NCBI GenBank assembly: GCA_030696345.1
Contig: JAUYSK010000016.1
Location: forward strand, 62,001-126,000
Length of the DNA: 64,000 bases
Direction: 5' to 3'
From: Azonexus sp.
Lineage (GTDB): Bacteria > Pseudomonadota > Gammaproteobacteria > Burkholderiales > Rhodocyclaceae
The notes beneath the pieces were generated by a model. That model searched no databases. It was given only the letters and a program-made list of their open reading frames with translations, and was not told the origin of the DNA. Shown here in pieces: positions 29,391-38,634 of the stretch (positions are counted from its first letter, which is position 1; each line of letters starts with the position of its first letter). The position numbers and the translations under genes were made by a program.

Positions 29391-30092
29391 GTGCTTTTCG
29401 CAAGCGCTGCAACAGTCATCGGCCCGGCCCACTGGGAGGCCTGTGAGCCCAATCAGGATGCCGTGATACTGCGTGGCCATCGTGGCGGCTGGTTTCTGGC
29501 GGTTGCCGATGGTCTGGGATCGCGACAGATGAGTCACGTGGGTTCCAGGCTTGCGGTGAGGACGGCTTATCGAAGCCTGCGAAACGGTTTGTTCGAGCGA
29601 TCAACGCGTGAAGCAATCCATGGCTTCTACAGGGACTGGCTCGACGTGCTCCCAAGGAAGGCACCGGGACTAATGGCTACCACGTTGCTGGCGGCGTCAT
29701 GCAACAGCGAAGGGCATTGCGTAATCGCGCAGCTTGGCGATGGCCTGGCGCTCTATCGCTCCAAAGGTGGATTTGGCGTAGTTGACGTTGGGCGCGCGGG
29801 TTTTGTCAACGAAACGGCGGCGCTTGGTGTGACGAAGGCTTTCAGTGCTTGGCGATTTGCCGAGGTTGAGTTGGTCGATCCTGGCGACGGGGTGGTGTTG
29901 ATGACCGACGGGCTGGCCGATGACCTGCACCCTGAACGGCTTGAAGGTTTTGCCCGCAAGCTGATCCGGGAAGCCTCGAAACGGGGCCGGCGCCGAGGCA
30001 AACGCTGGTTGGAGCAACAGCTCGCAGCATGGCCAACTGCGATGCATGCCGATGACAAGACTATTGGAATGATCAGCCTGATACAAAAATGA
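29391..30092 (+). CDS. PP2C-type protein phosphatase of the TerY-P triad
   Basis: A 233-residue PP2C/PPM phosphatase. Metal-binding motifs are visible in order: EPNQDA (motif I), VADGLGS (motif II), TTLLAA and QLGDGLALY, LMTDGLAD, and DDKT near the C-terminus. The start is the GTG directly after the vWA stop (TGAGTG), and the end overlaps the kinase ATG by four bases, so the three genes are tightly coupled. It should remove phosphates placed by the neighbouring kinase on the vWA protein or on other system members. A basic stretch (KRGRRRGKRW) near residue 200 could bind nucleic acid. There are no membrane segments, so it acts in the cytoplasm. Confidence 0.88.
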   Translation: MLFASAATVIGPAHWEACEPNQDAVILRGHRGGWFLAVADGLGSRQMSHVGSRLAVRTAYRSLRNGLFERSTREAIHGFYRDWLDVLPRKAPGLMATTLLAASCNSEGHCVIAQLGDGLALYRSKGGFGVVDVGRAGFVNETAALGVTKAFSAWRFAEVELVDPGDGVVLMTDGLADDLHPERLEGFARKLIREASKRGRRRGKRWLEQQLAAWPTAMHADDKTIGMISLIQK

Positions 30093-31516
30093 AAACCAAA
30101 GAAAAGAAAACCGGCTCGGGCGCGAACAAGAACCGCGTGGTTCAGGATCGACAGGGCGCAGCTTATGAACTCACGGGAATTCTGTCGGAGGGAGGGCAAG
30201 GGGTCGTCTGCCGCACGCAGTTTCCTGGCGTACTGGTTAAGGTCGGTCGCTTTTCCGCTGGCGACCCACGTACGAAATCCTGGTTCGAGCACATGGAGTG
30301 GGTTAGTCGGCTGCCTCTAGAGTCACTGAAGATCGCCCGGCCGCAGACGCTGATCGTCAAACCGCGATTCGGCTACGTCATGGAATTAATGGATGGCCTC
30401 GTCCCGCTCACCGACGTGCTTGAAGAGTCGATGACTGCGATGTACGACGGGCGGGGGCTGCAAGGCTTCATCGATTCCGGCGGGCTGGTTAAGCGCTTGC
30501 GTTTGCTGGAAAGCTTGAGCGCTACGCTGGCTGCATTGCATGGCCGTGGATTGGCCTATGGCGATCTTTCACCGGAGAATATCTTCGTCTCTCGGTCCAG
30601 AGAGCATGCCGAGGTCTGGTTGATCGACTGCGACAACATCAGCCTGCTTTCGCGAAAAGGTGGGCAGAAGATTTACACACGGGACTATGGCGCGCCGGAG
30701 ATCATGCGCGGGGAGAGCGGCATCAATAGTCTGACGGACTCCTGGAGCGTAGGTGTTATCGCTTTCCAGTTATTGACACTCTCGCACCCATTCAAGGGAG
30801 ATCTGGTTGTCGAAGGCGAGCCAGAAAAAGAGGAGCGTGCGCGCTTGGGCGAGATTGCCTGGGTTGATGACACTGATGACGATGTAAACCGATCCTCCAA
30901 GGGTTTGCCCAGAGACTTCGTGCTGACCAAGGAGTTGCGGGAACTCTTTCAGCAGTGCTTCGGCCTAGGGCGTACCGACCCGGGTGCACGACCGACGCTC
31001 GCCGAGTGGCGAGCGGCGTTCGAGGCGGCAGCTGCGATGTTGATGACATGTAAGGGAGGCGACGCCTGCGGAAGTGGCTTTTACTTCAACAGGTCCAGCC
31101 AGTGCCCGTTTTGCGATCGCATACAGGATGAGGGCACCCATCTCCTGATGACTCACTACCTTTACAGTCCGCTTTCTGAGGAGGAGAGAACTGAATTCGG
31201 TCTTAAAGACCCATGGATCAGGACCGAACACCGAATGGTTCTCGGTAGTGAGCCTGTGGAGCTGAGATACTCGCCAGTTGGTTCGGCCCTGTATGCGGAG
31301 AGTGCGCCGATTTGCTCCCTAAGGCTCGATGAAGTTGGGCTCCGCATCGAACCGGTGTCAGGTCGAAGGATTGCCCTTCAAAGTCAGAGAACGGCCGAAG
31401 TTCGCGTTGTTGGCAGCAAGAAGAAACTGAATGCGGCGATCCGCAGGGGGGACTACTACATGTTGCATCTCTCCGATCTGGACGACGTGCATTACGCCTG
31501 GCGCTTCAAATGGTGA
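30089..31516 (+). CDS. Ser/Thr protein kinase with zinc ribbon (TerY-P triad)
   Basis: A 475-residue protein with an N-terminal kinase domain (about 25-310). It has a glycine loop LSEGGQGVV, a lysine in VLVKVGRF, a catalytic loop AYGDLSPENIF, a metal-binding DCD where DFG is usual, and YGAPE. The HRD motif is thus YGD, keeping the catalytic Asp; such variants are usual in TerY-P kinases. A C-x5-C ... C-x2-C zinc ribbon (CKGGDACGSGF, CPFC) spans about residues 325-350, and a beta-rich C-terminal domain (about 390-475) ends LHYAWRFKW-like. The zinc ribbon is the established mark of this kinase family. The helicase gene starts six bases later, so the kinase probably regulates the DNA/RNA-acting proteins downstream. 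Confidence 0.87.
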   Translation: MKTKEKKTGSGANKNRVVQDRQGAAYELTGILSEGGQGVVCRTQFPGVLVKVGRFSAGDPRTKSWFEHMEWVSRLPLESLKIARPQTLIVKPRFGYVMELMDGLVPLTDVLEESMTAMYDGRGLQGFIDSGGLVKRLRLLESLSATLAALHGRGLAYGDLSPENIFVSRSREHAEVWLIDCDNISLLSRKGGQKIYTRDYGAPEIMRGESGINSLTDSWSVGVIAFQLLTLSHPFKGDLVVEGEPEKEERARLGEIAWVDDTDDDVNRSSKGLPRDFVLTKELRELFQQCFGLGRTDPGARPTLAEWRAAFEAAAAMLMTCKGGDACGSGFYFNRSSQCPFCDRIQDEGTHLLMTHYLYSPLSEEERTEFGLKDPWIRTEHRMVLGSEPVELRYSPVGSALYAESAPICSLRLDEVGLRIEPVSGRRIALQSQRTAEVRVVGSKKKLNAAIRRGDYYMLHLSDLDDVHYAWRFKW

Positions 31517-31522
31517 TGGCTC

Positions 31523-34500
31523 ATGAGACTTGCTGACTTCCCATTGTTCGAGCCTGGCGTCTATGTTCTACGGAGCGAAGCGTCTTTACCCAAACAGTTG
31601 AAACCGCTCGAGGCGGTTCGGGTGTGGCGGGATGATGCCGGGTACACATGGTTGGCCCAGGGTGATGATGTCCTCGAGCTGGAACGTAACGCTGGCGGCA
31701 AACCCTTCGAGTCGGTGCTTGGCCAGCAGTTGGCCTGGTTGCTGGTCAAACAGTCCGCTGAGAACTTTCATCTTCAGACTGTGTTGCCCTCTGATTGGTC
31801 TCCGTTGGATGAGCCACTAGAGGTGGCCGTCGACGAGCAGGCATTCGACATGTTGGCACGCGAGGTTGTCGATCTGGCGAAAATGGAGCAAGCGCATCGC
31901 CTAAATTGGTTGAGAGACGAGTTTCTGGTCTGCGGAGATAGACCCTGGTTTGCTGTCTTGCGAATGCAAGGTGCGCACAAGGGCGACTGGTCCGTGATCG
32001 GCCGCTCCTGGCGGCTCGATCTTGAGCAAGGCAGCAAGGGGCAGGTCTTTCTCAGACGGCTGAGCAGGTTCAACGCAAAAAATGCGGACTGGAGCATGGT
32101 GATTGGCGAGTTGTGCTTCGTCGAGCACACGGTGGCTAGTCAAGTTCTTTCCCCAGCAGCTCGCGGCCAGCTGGAGCAGTCGGTGCAAAGCTATGGCAGC
32201 TACATCGATCTGTGGAAGAAATACGGCGAGGAAGAGTGGCAAAGAAGCCTCCGCCAGGCAGCGCAACTCAATGTACTTGCGTATTCCCGAGCGGATGAGG
32301 CAGGGGATGAAGGTGGAGTGTGGCGATTCAAGGTTGCACCTGCTGAAAGGGAGGCGTTCGAAAAGGTATGGAAGACGATCGAGTCTGATGCTGGGTTGGA
32401 ATTGGAGGCAACCGCTGAGCACCCGGAGTGGCGGGAGATTCAGGACGAGACCAGTGCGGTTTCCGCTTCGCGGCGGTTTCGGGGCAGGCCAGAATTCCCG
32501 TTCCGAAAACGTGACGAAATTCTGATCGTTGCCGTCGGCTTCAAGCGCCCTCCTGAAAGCGGCTATCTATCGCTCTCGCTGGCTGGCGACCGCACCGTTC
32601 AGGAGCGACGGCTCAACGCGCGTCAGGCAATCGAGAGTGGACGCCGACTGCCACAGTTGCGTTACATCTTCCAGAACATACCGCTACCAACTGCCCGTAT
32701 TCGTCGCGAGAAGGCTTTGACGCCTTATGCTCTGGAGTGCTTCAAACACGGAAAACCAACTGATAGCCAGGAGAAGGCTATCAAGACGGCGCTGGAGACT
32801 CCCGACATCGCGCTGATAATCGGCCCGCCCGGTACTGGCAAGACGCAGGTGATCGCTGCGCTAGAGCGTCGCTTGTCCGAACTGGGCGAGAGCGCAAGTG
32901 CACAACATCAGGTGCTGATCTCAAGCTTTCAGCACGATGCAGTCGAAAACGCGCTCGAGCGCACAAGCGTCTATGGATTGCCTGGCATCAAGGTGGGGCG
33001 GCGCAGAGATGCAGAGGGTGTGGACCTCATCGAGCGTTGGTGTGACGAAACCGCGGAGAAGATCGCAGCTGAGTTGAGCGAATACGAGACGGAACAAAAC
33101 CATCTCGATTTGCTTAGGCGTGTTCACGCAGGGATTGCCAAGCTGAAGCATGGTCAGTTCTCAGCCGAACAGCGCAGGGAAGAGATGCTCCGACTATCGG
33201 AGTGTCTCGACGTATTGGAGCAAGAGCACAGGGTCCGCCTTGACTACTTGTTGATGGATCAGTGGCGCGAATATGTCAGCGAGCAGCCTGCGGCAAGTTT
33301 GGCGAGCCGCACTGATGTACCGCTGCTCCTGAGAAAGATCCGTGCGCTGCGCGTTTCGCCGGCGAGCTTTGACGACGATGGGAAGGAACGGTTACTCGAT
33401 CTGATCTTCTCCGTAGAATACCGTGGTGGTGTTTCCGAGCCCTTGCTTAAACGTTTGCGAGACTTCGAGAACGTGCATGCGCTTAATCAGGATAAGGCTC
33501 AGATTCTGCGGGCATTGCGTGACGAGTTACTGGATAGCCTGCTCGACTACCGACCACTCACAGTGAGGAACCGCATCGATGAGCGTGGGCGCAGTCTGTT
33601 AATTGCCATCGAGGCGGGTATCGAGGATCGACTCAAGAGAACTCGCCTTGGTGTTGCTGGCGTTTTGGCTCGATACCGGGATGCTTTCAAGACTGACCCG
33701 GTAAGGGTTCGTGGCACCGTTCGAGAATATGCCATGGTGGTTGGAGCGACCTGCCAGCAGGCAGCCAGCGTGCACATGGCCAGCCTGAAGGATTTGACTG
33801 GTATCGGTGAGGCCGGCATCAGTTTCAATACGGTGATCATCGATGAGGCCGCACGAGCGAACCCGCTTGACTTGTTCATTCCCATGTCAATGGCGGAACG
33901 GCGCATTGTACTGGTTGGAGACCATCGACAGCTTCCGCACTTGCTCGAGCCGGAGGTGGAAGATGCCGTAGCCGTTAGTCATTCGCTAAGCGATGAACAA
34001 CGCGAAGCGTACAAGGAGTCACTGTTCCAGAGACTGTGGAGGCAACTTAAGGACAGTGAGCGCAGAGATGGCGTAAGACGCATCGTGATGCTGGATACCC
34101 AGTTTCGAATGCATCCAGTGCTCGGAGACTTCGTCAGTCGCGAGTTCTACGAAAGTGAGGGTCTGGATCCCGTTCGCTCCGGTCGCAACCCGGATAGTTT
34201 CATGGCCGATATTCCAGGTCATGAGGGCAAGGTGTGTTGCTGGATAGACGTGCCTTGCATCGATGGCGAAGCACAAGAGCGCAAACCAAGCGGTAACTCG
34301 AGTTGGATGAGAACGCTCGAGGCCCTTCGCCTAGCCAAGGAAGCAAAGCGTCTGCTCGACAACTGCGGTGACGCGGTGAGTATTGGCGTGATCACTTTTT
34401 ATAGCGCGCAGCGTGATTCGATTTTCGATGCTCTACAAGGATTAGGGGTGACCGCCCGCAATGCCGATACGGGAGAGTGGGAGATCGAGGAGCAGTATCG

Positions 34501-34834
34501 AAAGACCTGCAATCATGAGGAGCGGTTCAGAGTCGGAACGGTGGATGCCTTTCAGGGCAAGGAGTTCGACATTGTTCTACTGTCGGTCGTCCGTGCTAAC
34601 CACCAGCATTTGCCGATAGAGAGCGATACCGACGCCTTTGAGAATGCAGCCAATCGAAAGTATGGTCATTTGCGGTTGAGCAACCGGATGAACGTGGCAA
34701 TGAGCCGTCAGCGATCACTACTGATTGCGGTCGGAGACAAAGTGATGGCTGAGTCAGTGGGGGCCGAAAAGGGGGTGCCAGCGATGCATGCGTTCCTCGC
34801 GCTTTGCAAGGGAGGTCATGGACATGTTTTCTGA
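31523..34834 (+). CDS. SF1 helicase of the Upf1/DNA2-NAM7 type
   Basis: An 1103-residue superfamily 1 helicase. The first 400 residues are unassigned. Walker A GPPGTGKT is near residues 434-441, a long helical insertion follows (about 500-700), motif II reads VIIDEAARANP near residue 771-781, motif III GDHRQLPH, motif V VGTVDAFQGKEFD and motif VI NVAMSRQRS. This is the AAA_11/AAA_12 arrangement of Upf1-like helicases, which move 5' to 3' on RNA or single-stranded DNA. No nuclease motif is visible, so cleavage would come from a partner. A kinase plus a Upf1-like helicase also occurs in Mokosh anti-phage systems, where the two can be fused; here they are adjacent genes. The 3' end overlaps the next gene by 11 bases. 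Confidence 0.85.
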   Translation: MRLADFPLFEPGVYVLRSEASLPKQLKPLEAVRVWRDDAGYTWLAQGDDVLELERNAGGKPFESVLGQQLAWLLVKQSAENFHLQTVLPSDWSPLDEPLEVAVDEQAFDMLAREVVDLAKMEQAHRLNWLRDEFLVCGDRPWFAVLRMQGAHKGDWSVIGRSWRLDLEQGSKGQVFLRRLSRFNAKNADWSMVIGELCFVEHTVASQVLSPAARGQLEQSVQSYGSYIDLWKKYGEEEWQRSLRQAAQLNVLAYSRADEAGDEGGVWRFKVAPAEREAFEKVWKTIESDAGLELEATAEHPEWREIQDETSAVSASRRFRGRPEFPFRKRDEILIVAVGFKRPPESGYLSLSLAGDRTVQERRLNARQAIESGRRLPQLRYIFQNIPLPTARIRREKALTPYALECFKHGKPTDSQEKAIKTALETPDIALIIGPPGTGKTQVIAALERRLSELGESASAQHQVLISSFQHDAVENALERTSVYGLPGIKVGRRRDAEGVDLIERWCDETAEKIAAELSEYETEQNHLDLLRRVHAGIAKLKHGQFSAEQRREEMLRLSECLDVLEQEHRVRLDYLLMDQWREYVSEQPAASLASRTDVPLLLRKIRALRVSPASFDDDGKERLLDLIFSVEYRGGVSEPLLKRLRDFENVHALNQDKAQILRALRDELLDSLLDYRPLTVRNRIDERGRSLLIAIEAGIEDRLKRTRLGVAGVLARYRDAFKTDPVRVRGTVREYAMVVGATCQQAASVHMASLKDLTGIGEAGISFNTVIIDEAARANPLDLFIPMSMAERRIVLVGDHRQLPHLLEPEVEDAVAVSHSLSDEQREAYKESLFQRLWRQLKDSERRDGVRRIVMLDTQFRMHPVLGDFVSREFYESEGLDPVRSGRNPDSFMADIPGHEGKVCCWIDVPCIDGEAQERKPSGNSSWMRTLEALRLAKEAKRLLDNCGDAVSIGVITFYSAQRDSIFDALQGLGVTARNADTGEWEIEEQYRKTCNHEERFRVGTVDAFQGKEFDIVLLSVVRANHQHLPIESDTDAFENAANRKYGHLRLSNRMNVAMSRQRSLLIAVGDKVMAESVGAEKGVPAMHAFLALCKGGHGHVF

Positions 34835-36293
34835 CCGCTATTGTTACGTACCGCGGGAGTACAACCGCAAAATCGGTAAGCGCGAGAATCTCTTGTGGCC
34901 AGTTTACGCCTGGAAGGTGCTTTATCCCGATGATCGACAGCCTCCGGGTTGTAACCTTTTTCAGGAAACGATGCTGGGATTGATGCGTGCCGGCGTGAGC
35001 GAATTAGCGAAAATCGCCAAGCTGATGGCGATCGACCCAGAGTTGGTGCGTTTTATCATTGCGTCGCAGCTTCAACCGAGTGGCTGGCTGGATTACCGCT
35101 ACAAGTTGACTCCAGATGGCGAGAAGTTGTTGGACGATGCCGAGGACCGCCGGCTCAATCTGACGGTGGGCTACGCATTTCAGGATGCCATTGGGGGCAA
35201 GTTATTGCCACGTTTCTCGACAGTGCTGCCCGAGATAGAGCCGGTCGGACGCGACCTCAACAACCGCCCGGTCTTTGTTCTGGAAAGAGAGAAGGGGCGG
35301 CAGGACACACCTTTTCTTCTTCGCGCAACTGCGCCTGCCAAGGCGGATTCTCATGGGTTGATGGCGGCTTACAAGCAATATCGTCAGGAATTGGCGCATG
35401 CACGGCGTGGCGAGCATCGAGCAGAGTTCGATCTGAACATTCGAACACTTGATTATGTAGATGATGAACCCGTGAGGCTTCACCTGTGGTGTGAGCTATA
35501 CCGGGACGAGAATGGCCCGCAGCGCTGGTTGATTAGTGATCCGTTTCGGATACGGTCGGCGGTGTCGTGGTTACGCGAACCATTCCTTGATCAGGCGAGG
35601 GGGCATGCCGAGCTGACTCGTCGGATGCAGAGTTTGCTGCCCGAACTCGCAGCTGACAATCTCTCAATAGACGAGTGGTTCGAACGGCTGGCCGAGCATG
35701 CGGACTTCGAAGTTGAATCGAAATATCCCTTCCTCAAGAGCCGTGCGCCTCTCGTACGAGAGCATTTGTTGAGGGTGCTGCGCCAGAAGGCGAAGATCGA
35801 AGAGTCTCACGGGAGAGTTCATTCAGAGGATTTAGGGGCTTTGATGACAGAGTCCGCGAGTCTGATTGAGGCTGTTCTGAAGTGGTTGTTGGAGGAGTGG
35901 TCAGCCGAGCCATGTTGGCCGAAGAATGGCAACTGGAGCCGAGATGAGGCTCTGACAGAGCTTCGCTCGCTGTCGTTGAAGGTAATCGATGATGAGCTCG
36001 TCCGCATTCTGGCTGGGCAGGCAAGGCGTTCTGTTGCGAACGCCATGACCAATCGCGATCAGCCTTTGAAAGCCCTGTTGGCAGGCGCGCTGTTTTCGGC
36101 GAATGCCCGCGAGGATCATCCGTTTCATCAATTGAGCACCGACCAGTTGCAACTGGCTCAGCTCCCTAAGCTTGCGGATTACCGAAACAAGGTTGGTGGT
36201 CACGCTTCGGGAGAGCGCCCGGTTATGGACGCAGTCCTGAAGCATTCGGAATTTGCCATCCAGTGGATGGCGCAATTTGCAGATTGGTATTGA
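34824..36293 (+). CDS. Unknown protein with HEPN-like C-terminal domain
   Basis: About 489 residues from ATG 34824, chosen because AAGGGAGGT lies eight bases upstream; ATG 34818 is too close to that site. The N-terminal 110 residues look like a winged-helix (LAKIAKLMAID, then YKLTPDGEKLL). The central part is not recognisable. The C-terminal 160 residues are helical, with SLIEAVLKWLLEEW and, near residue 454, YRNKVGGHA. An Arg-Asn followed by His after four residues is the RNase signature of HEPN domains, and the order (ALIEAVLK-like helix first, RN...H last) resembles AbiJ-type C-terminal domains. I therefore infer an RNase effector. The domain assignment is by eye and needs a profile search; overlaps on both sides show it belongs to the operon. 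Confidence 0.55.
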   Translation: MFSDRYCYVPREYNRKIGKRENLLWPVYAWKVLYPDDRQPPGCNLFQETMLGLMRAGVSELAKIAKLMAIDPELVRFIIASQLQPSGWLDYRYKLTPDGEKLLDDAEDRRLNLTVGYAFQDAIGGKLLPRFSTVLPEIEPVGRDLNNRPVFVLEREKGRQDTPFLLRATAPAKADSHGLMAAYKQYRQELAHARRGEHRAEFDLNIRTLDYVDDEPVRLHLWCELYRDENGPQRWLISDPFRIRSAVSWLREPFLDQARGHAELTRRMQSLLPELAADNLSIDEWFERLAEHADFEVESKYPFLKSRAPLVREHLLRVLRQKAKIEESHGRVHSEDLGALMTESASLIEAVLKWLLEEWSAEPCWPKNGNWSRDEALTELRSLSLKVIDDELVRILAGQARRSVANAMTNRDQPLKALLAGALFSANAREDHPFHQLSTDQLQLAQLPKLADYRNKVGGHASGERPVMDAVLKHSEFAIQWMAQFADWY

Positions 36294-36294
36294 T

Positions 36295-38634
36295 ATGTCA
36301 AAAAAGAAAAAAGGCAACGGATTGCCGCTACATTCAGGCAACCAGAATGTACAAAAGCCCTCTTCCTTGATCGGAGGTATGTTTTCCAATGCTGGCGTCG
36401 TTCAGGCGGTATTGCCCCAGGCGTCAGCTGAGATTCTTGTTGCGCAGCTTGATGCAGATTTGCCACCAGATGAGCGTGCGAAGGTCGAGCAGGAAGCGCG
36501 TGAGCGGCTCCAAGCAGAAGTCGCGAAACTGCATGCTGAGAAGAAGGAACTCGAGGCGTTGAGAGAATCTCTTGAGAAGGAAGCGCAAGCACTCAAGGGC
36601 AGGCAGGAGGTCTTGGAGGCGGAGAATGCCATGGCCCAGAGCCTCGCCTCAAGGCAAGCGGAGAAGGAAGCACGCCTGTTGGAGAGGGAGCGTGAAGTCG
36701 AGGTGCGAGAACTCAATGCGCGTAGCGGATTCTGCAAACAGAACGAGGAAGCACTGAAGACGCTGAGAGTGGAAATCGAAGCTCTTGAGTTGCGAAAGCT
36801 AGAAATTGGCAGGGATCTTGAGAAGGATCGGAGAGAAGCACATGAGCGAGTTCAGGCTGAGGTGGATGCTCAGATAAGCGACGCCAAGAGTAGAGCAATG
36901 GCACTCGATGCAAGACAGGTGGAGCTCGATCGGAAAGCCGCTGAACTTGAATCCAAGGAAGGTGCATTTCTGCTCCAGAGGCGTTCGATCGAAGCTTTGC
37001 GACGTGAAATGCAGGAGCAGATCAAGAGTGAGTTTGACGAAGAAGTGAAACGGCGGGAGGAAGAGGTTCAGAGTTTGCATCGCCGGATTGGCAGACTGAA
37101 TGAAGCTGTTCGAGTCGAGCGAGACCGTTTGGCAGAATATGCTGAACTTGCGGAAAATCTTCAAGGACGGGATCCTGCGTCACTGCGAGTTGAACTTGAA
37201 GATCTGCGCCGGGAAAGTCGTGAGTTGAAGGGTAGGCTGAGTAATCAAGAAACAGCCGACTCGATTGGTGAGTTAGACCGCTTGCAAGAGGAGTTGGACA
37301 CTACCCACGAACAGATCAGGGACTTGAGGCAGGAGCTTGAGGAGCGAAAGGTCGCAGCCCATCAGCATCAACTGGTGGTGCTTGAGCGTGAACAGTGGTC
37401 GCAGGAAAAACGTGCGCTTGAGCGACACAAGCAACTCATGGAAGGTCATCTTCGCGACCTCGAATCCCGCATCACCAGTCTTGTTGAGTCGCAACAAGCC
37501 GATGTCGCCTTCCCTGAGTTGGTGAAGATGGATCGTGAGCCATACCAAACTCCGAGACCAGTTGATTCGATCGAAAGTCTCAAGACGTTTACTGAAGAGC
37601 TGCAGCACCGGATTGCAGTCGCTGAACCCAACAACGAGTTGTACTTCAGGCTGGCGGATCTTCAGCTTTTTATCGGCGGTTTGGCGATGAGCCAGCTGCA
37701 CGTGTTTCAGGGAATCAGCGGCACTGGCAAGACTAGCCTTGCCAAGGCTTTTGCCAAGGCAGTTGGTGGTGAGTGTCAGGATATCGCTGTCCAGGCGGGT
37801 TGGCGCGACCGAAGTGATCTGCTGGGACACTACAACGCTTTTGAAAAGCGTTTCTCCGAAAAGGAATGTTTGCAGGCAATCTATCGCGCCCTCACACCAT
37901 CAGCCAGTGACCGGTTCAATATCGTGCTACTGGATGAGATGAACCTGTCGCGTCCAGAGCAGTATTTCGCGGATTTCTTATCGGCACTTGAGAAGTCGCC
38001 TGGTGATCGCTGGATCAGGTTGATGGAGAGTTCCCCCGCAAATGCGCCACGCCTGCTCCGAGACGGTCGGGAGGTTCAGTTGCCGCAGAACCTCTGGTTC
38101 ATCGGCACAGCCAACCAGGACGAAACCACGAATGAATTGGCCGACAAAACCCACGACCGTGCTTTCGTGCTGGAGCTTCCGAGGCATGAAGAGCGATTCA
38201 GTATTGATCGACGAATCCCCCAGAGAACCTACTCCTTCGCCGCACTCAATCAAGCATTTAAGGACGCTCGAAATAAGCACCAGAAGGAAGTGGCGGAGAT
38301 GTTGGGCTTTGTCAGCAACAGCGAATTTTCGAGCGTGCTCGACAAGGAGTTCGGTATCGGTTGGGGTAACCGTTTCGAGAGGCAGGCGAAGTGTTTCTTG
38401 CCGGTTGTGAAGGAGTGTGGCGGGACGTTCGCTGGCGCCCTTGATCATCTGCTTTCGACACGAATCTTCAGGGCTGGCAAGGTGGTGGGCCGTTACGATA
38501 TATCCAGGGACCAGCTTGATAAGGTTAAAGAGGCACTCCTTTCGGTCTTTCAGGAATTCTCGATTAGCGATCTTCCTGTGCGCTGCGTCAGTGCTCTTGA
38601 GCGAGATCGCAAGCGGATGGAGCGTGGTGCGTGA
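36295..38634 (+). CDS. Coiled-coil McrB-like AAA+ ATPase
   Basis: A 779-residue protein. After a Lys-rich start, residues about 50-425 are an almost uninterrupted charged coiled coil (Glu/Arg/Leu heptads). The C-terminal AAA+ module has Walker A GISGTGKT (473-480), Walker B IVLLDEMNLSRPEQ (about 542-555) and sensor 1 WFIGTANQDE, closest to the McrB/MoxR group. McrB-type ATPases form hexameric rings that work with an McrC-type partner; the overlapping DUF2357 gene is in that place. The long coiled coil could be a ruler or an SMC-like arm. The start ATG 36295 is one base after the previous stop. A longer frame from 36253 would lie inside the preceding gene and is less likely. Confidence 0.8.
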   Translation: MSKKKKGNGLPLHSGNQNVQKPSSLIGGMFSNAGVVQAVLPQASAEILVAQLDADLPPDERAKVEQEARERLQAEVAKLHAEKKELEALRESLEKEAQALKGRQEVLEAENAMAQSLASRQAEKEARLLEREREVEVRELNARSGFCKQNEEALKTLRVEIEALELRKLEIGRDLEKDRREAHERVQAEVDAQISDAKSRAMALDARQVELDRKAAELESKEGAFLLQRRSIEALRREMQEQIKSEFDEEVKRREEEVQSLHRRIGRLNEAVRVERDRLAEYAELAENLQGRDPASLRVELEDLRRESRELKGRLSNQETADSIGELDRLQEELDTTHEQIRDLRQELEERKVAAHQHQLVVLEREQWSQEKRALERHKQLMEGHLRDLESRITSLVESQQADVAFPELVKMDREPYQTPRPVDSIESLKTFTEELQHRIAVAEPNNELYFRLADLQLFIGGLAMSQLHVFQGISGTGKTSLAKAFAKAVGGECQDIAVQAGWRDRSDLLGHYNAFEKRFSEKECLQAIYRALTPSASDRFNIVLLDEMNLSRPEQYFADFLSALEKSPGDRWIRLMESSPANAPRLLRDGREVQLPQNLWFIGTANQDETTNELADKTHDRAFVLELPRHEERFSIDRRIPQRTYSFAALNQAFKDARNKHQKEVAEMLGFVSNSEFSSVLDKEFGIGWGNRFERQAKCFLPVVKECGGTFAGALDHLLSTRIFRAGKVVGRYDISRDQLDKVKEALLSVFQEFSISDLPVRCVSALERDRKRMERGA

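Noticed and set aside
30089..34834. Mokosh system
   Set aside because: Kinase and Upf1-like helicase are both present, but as separate genes inside a TerY-P operon, and no MkoB-type partner was recognised; similarity may be by shared parts only.
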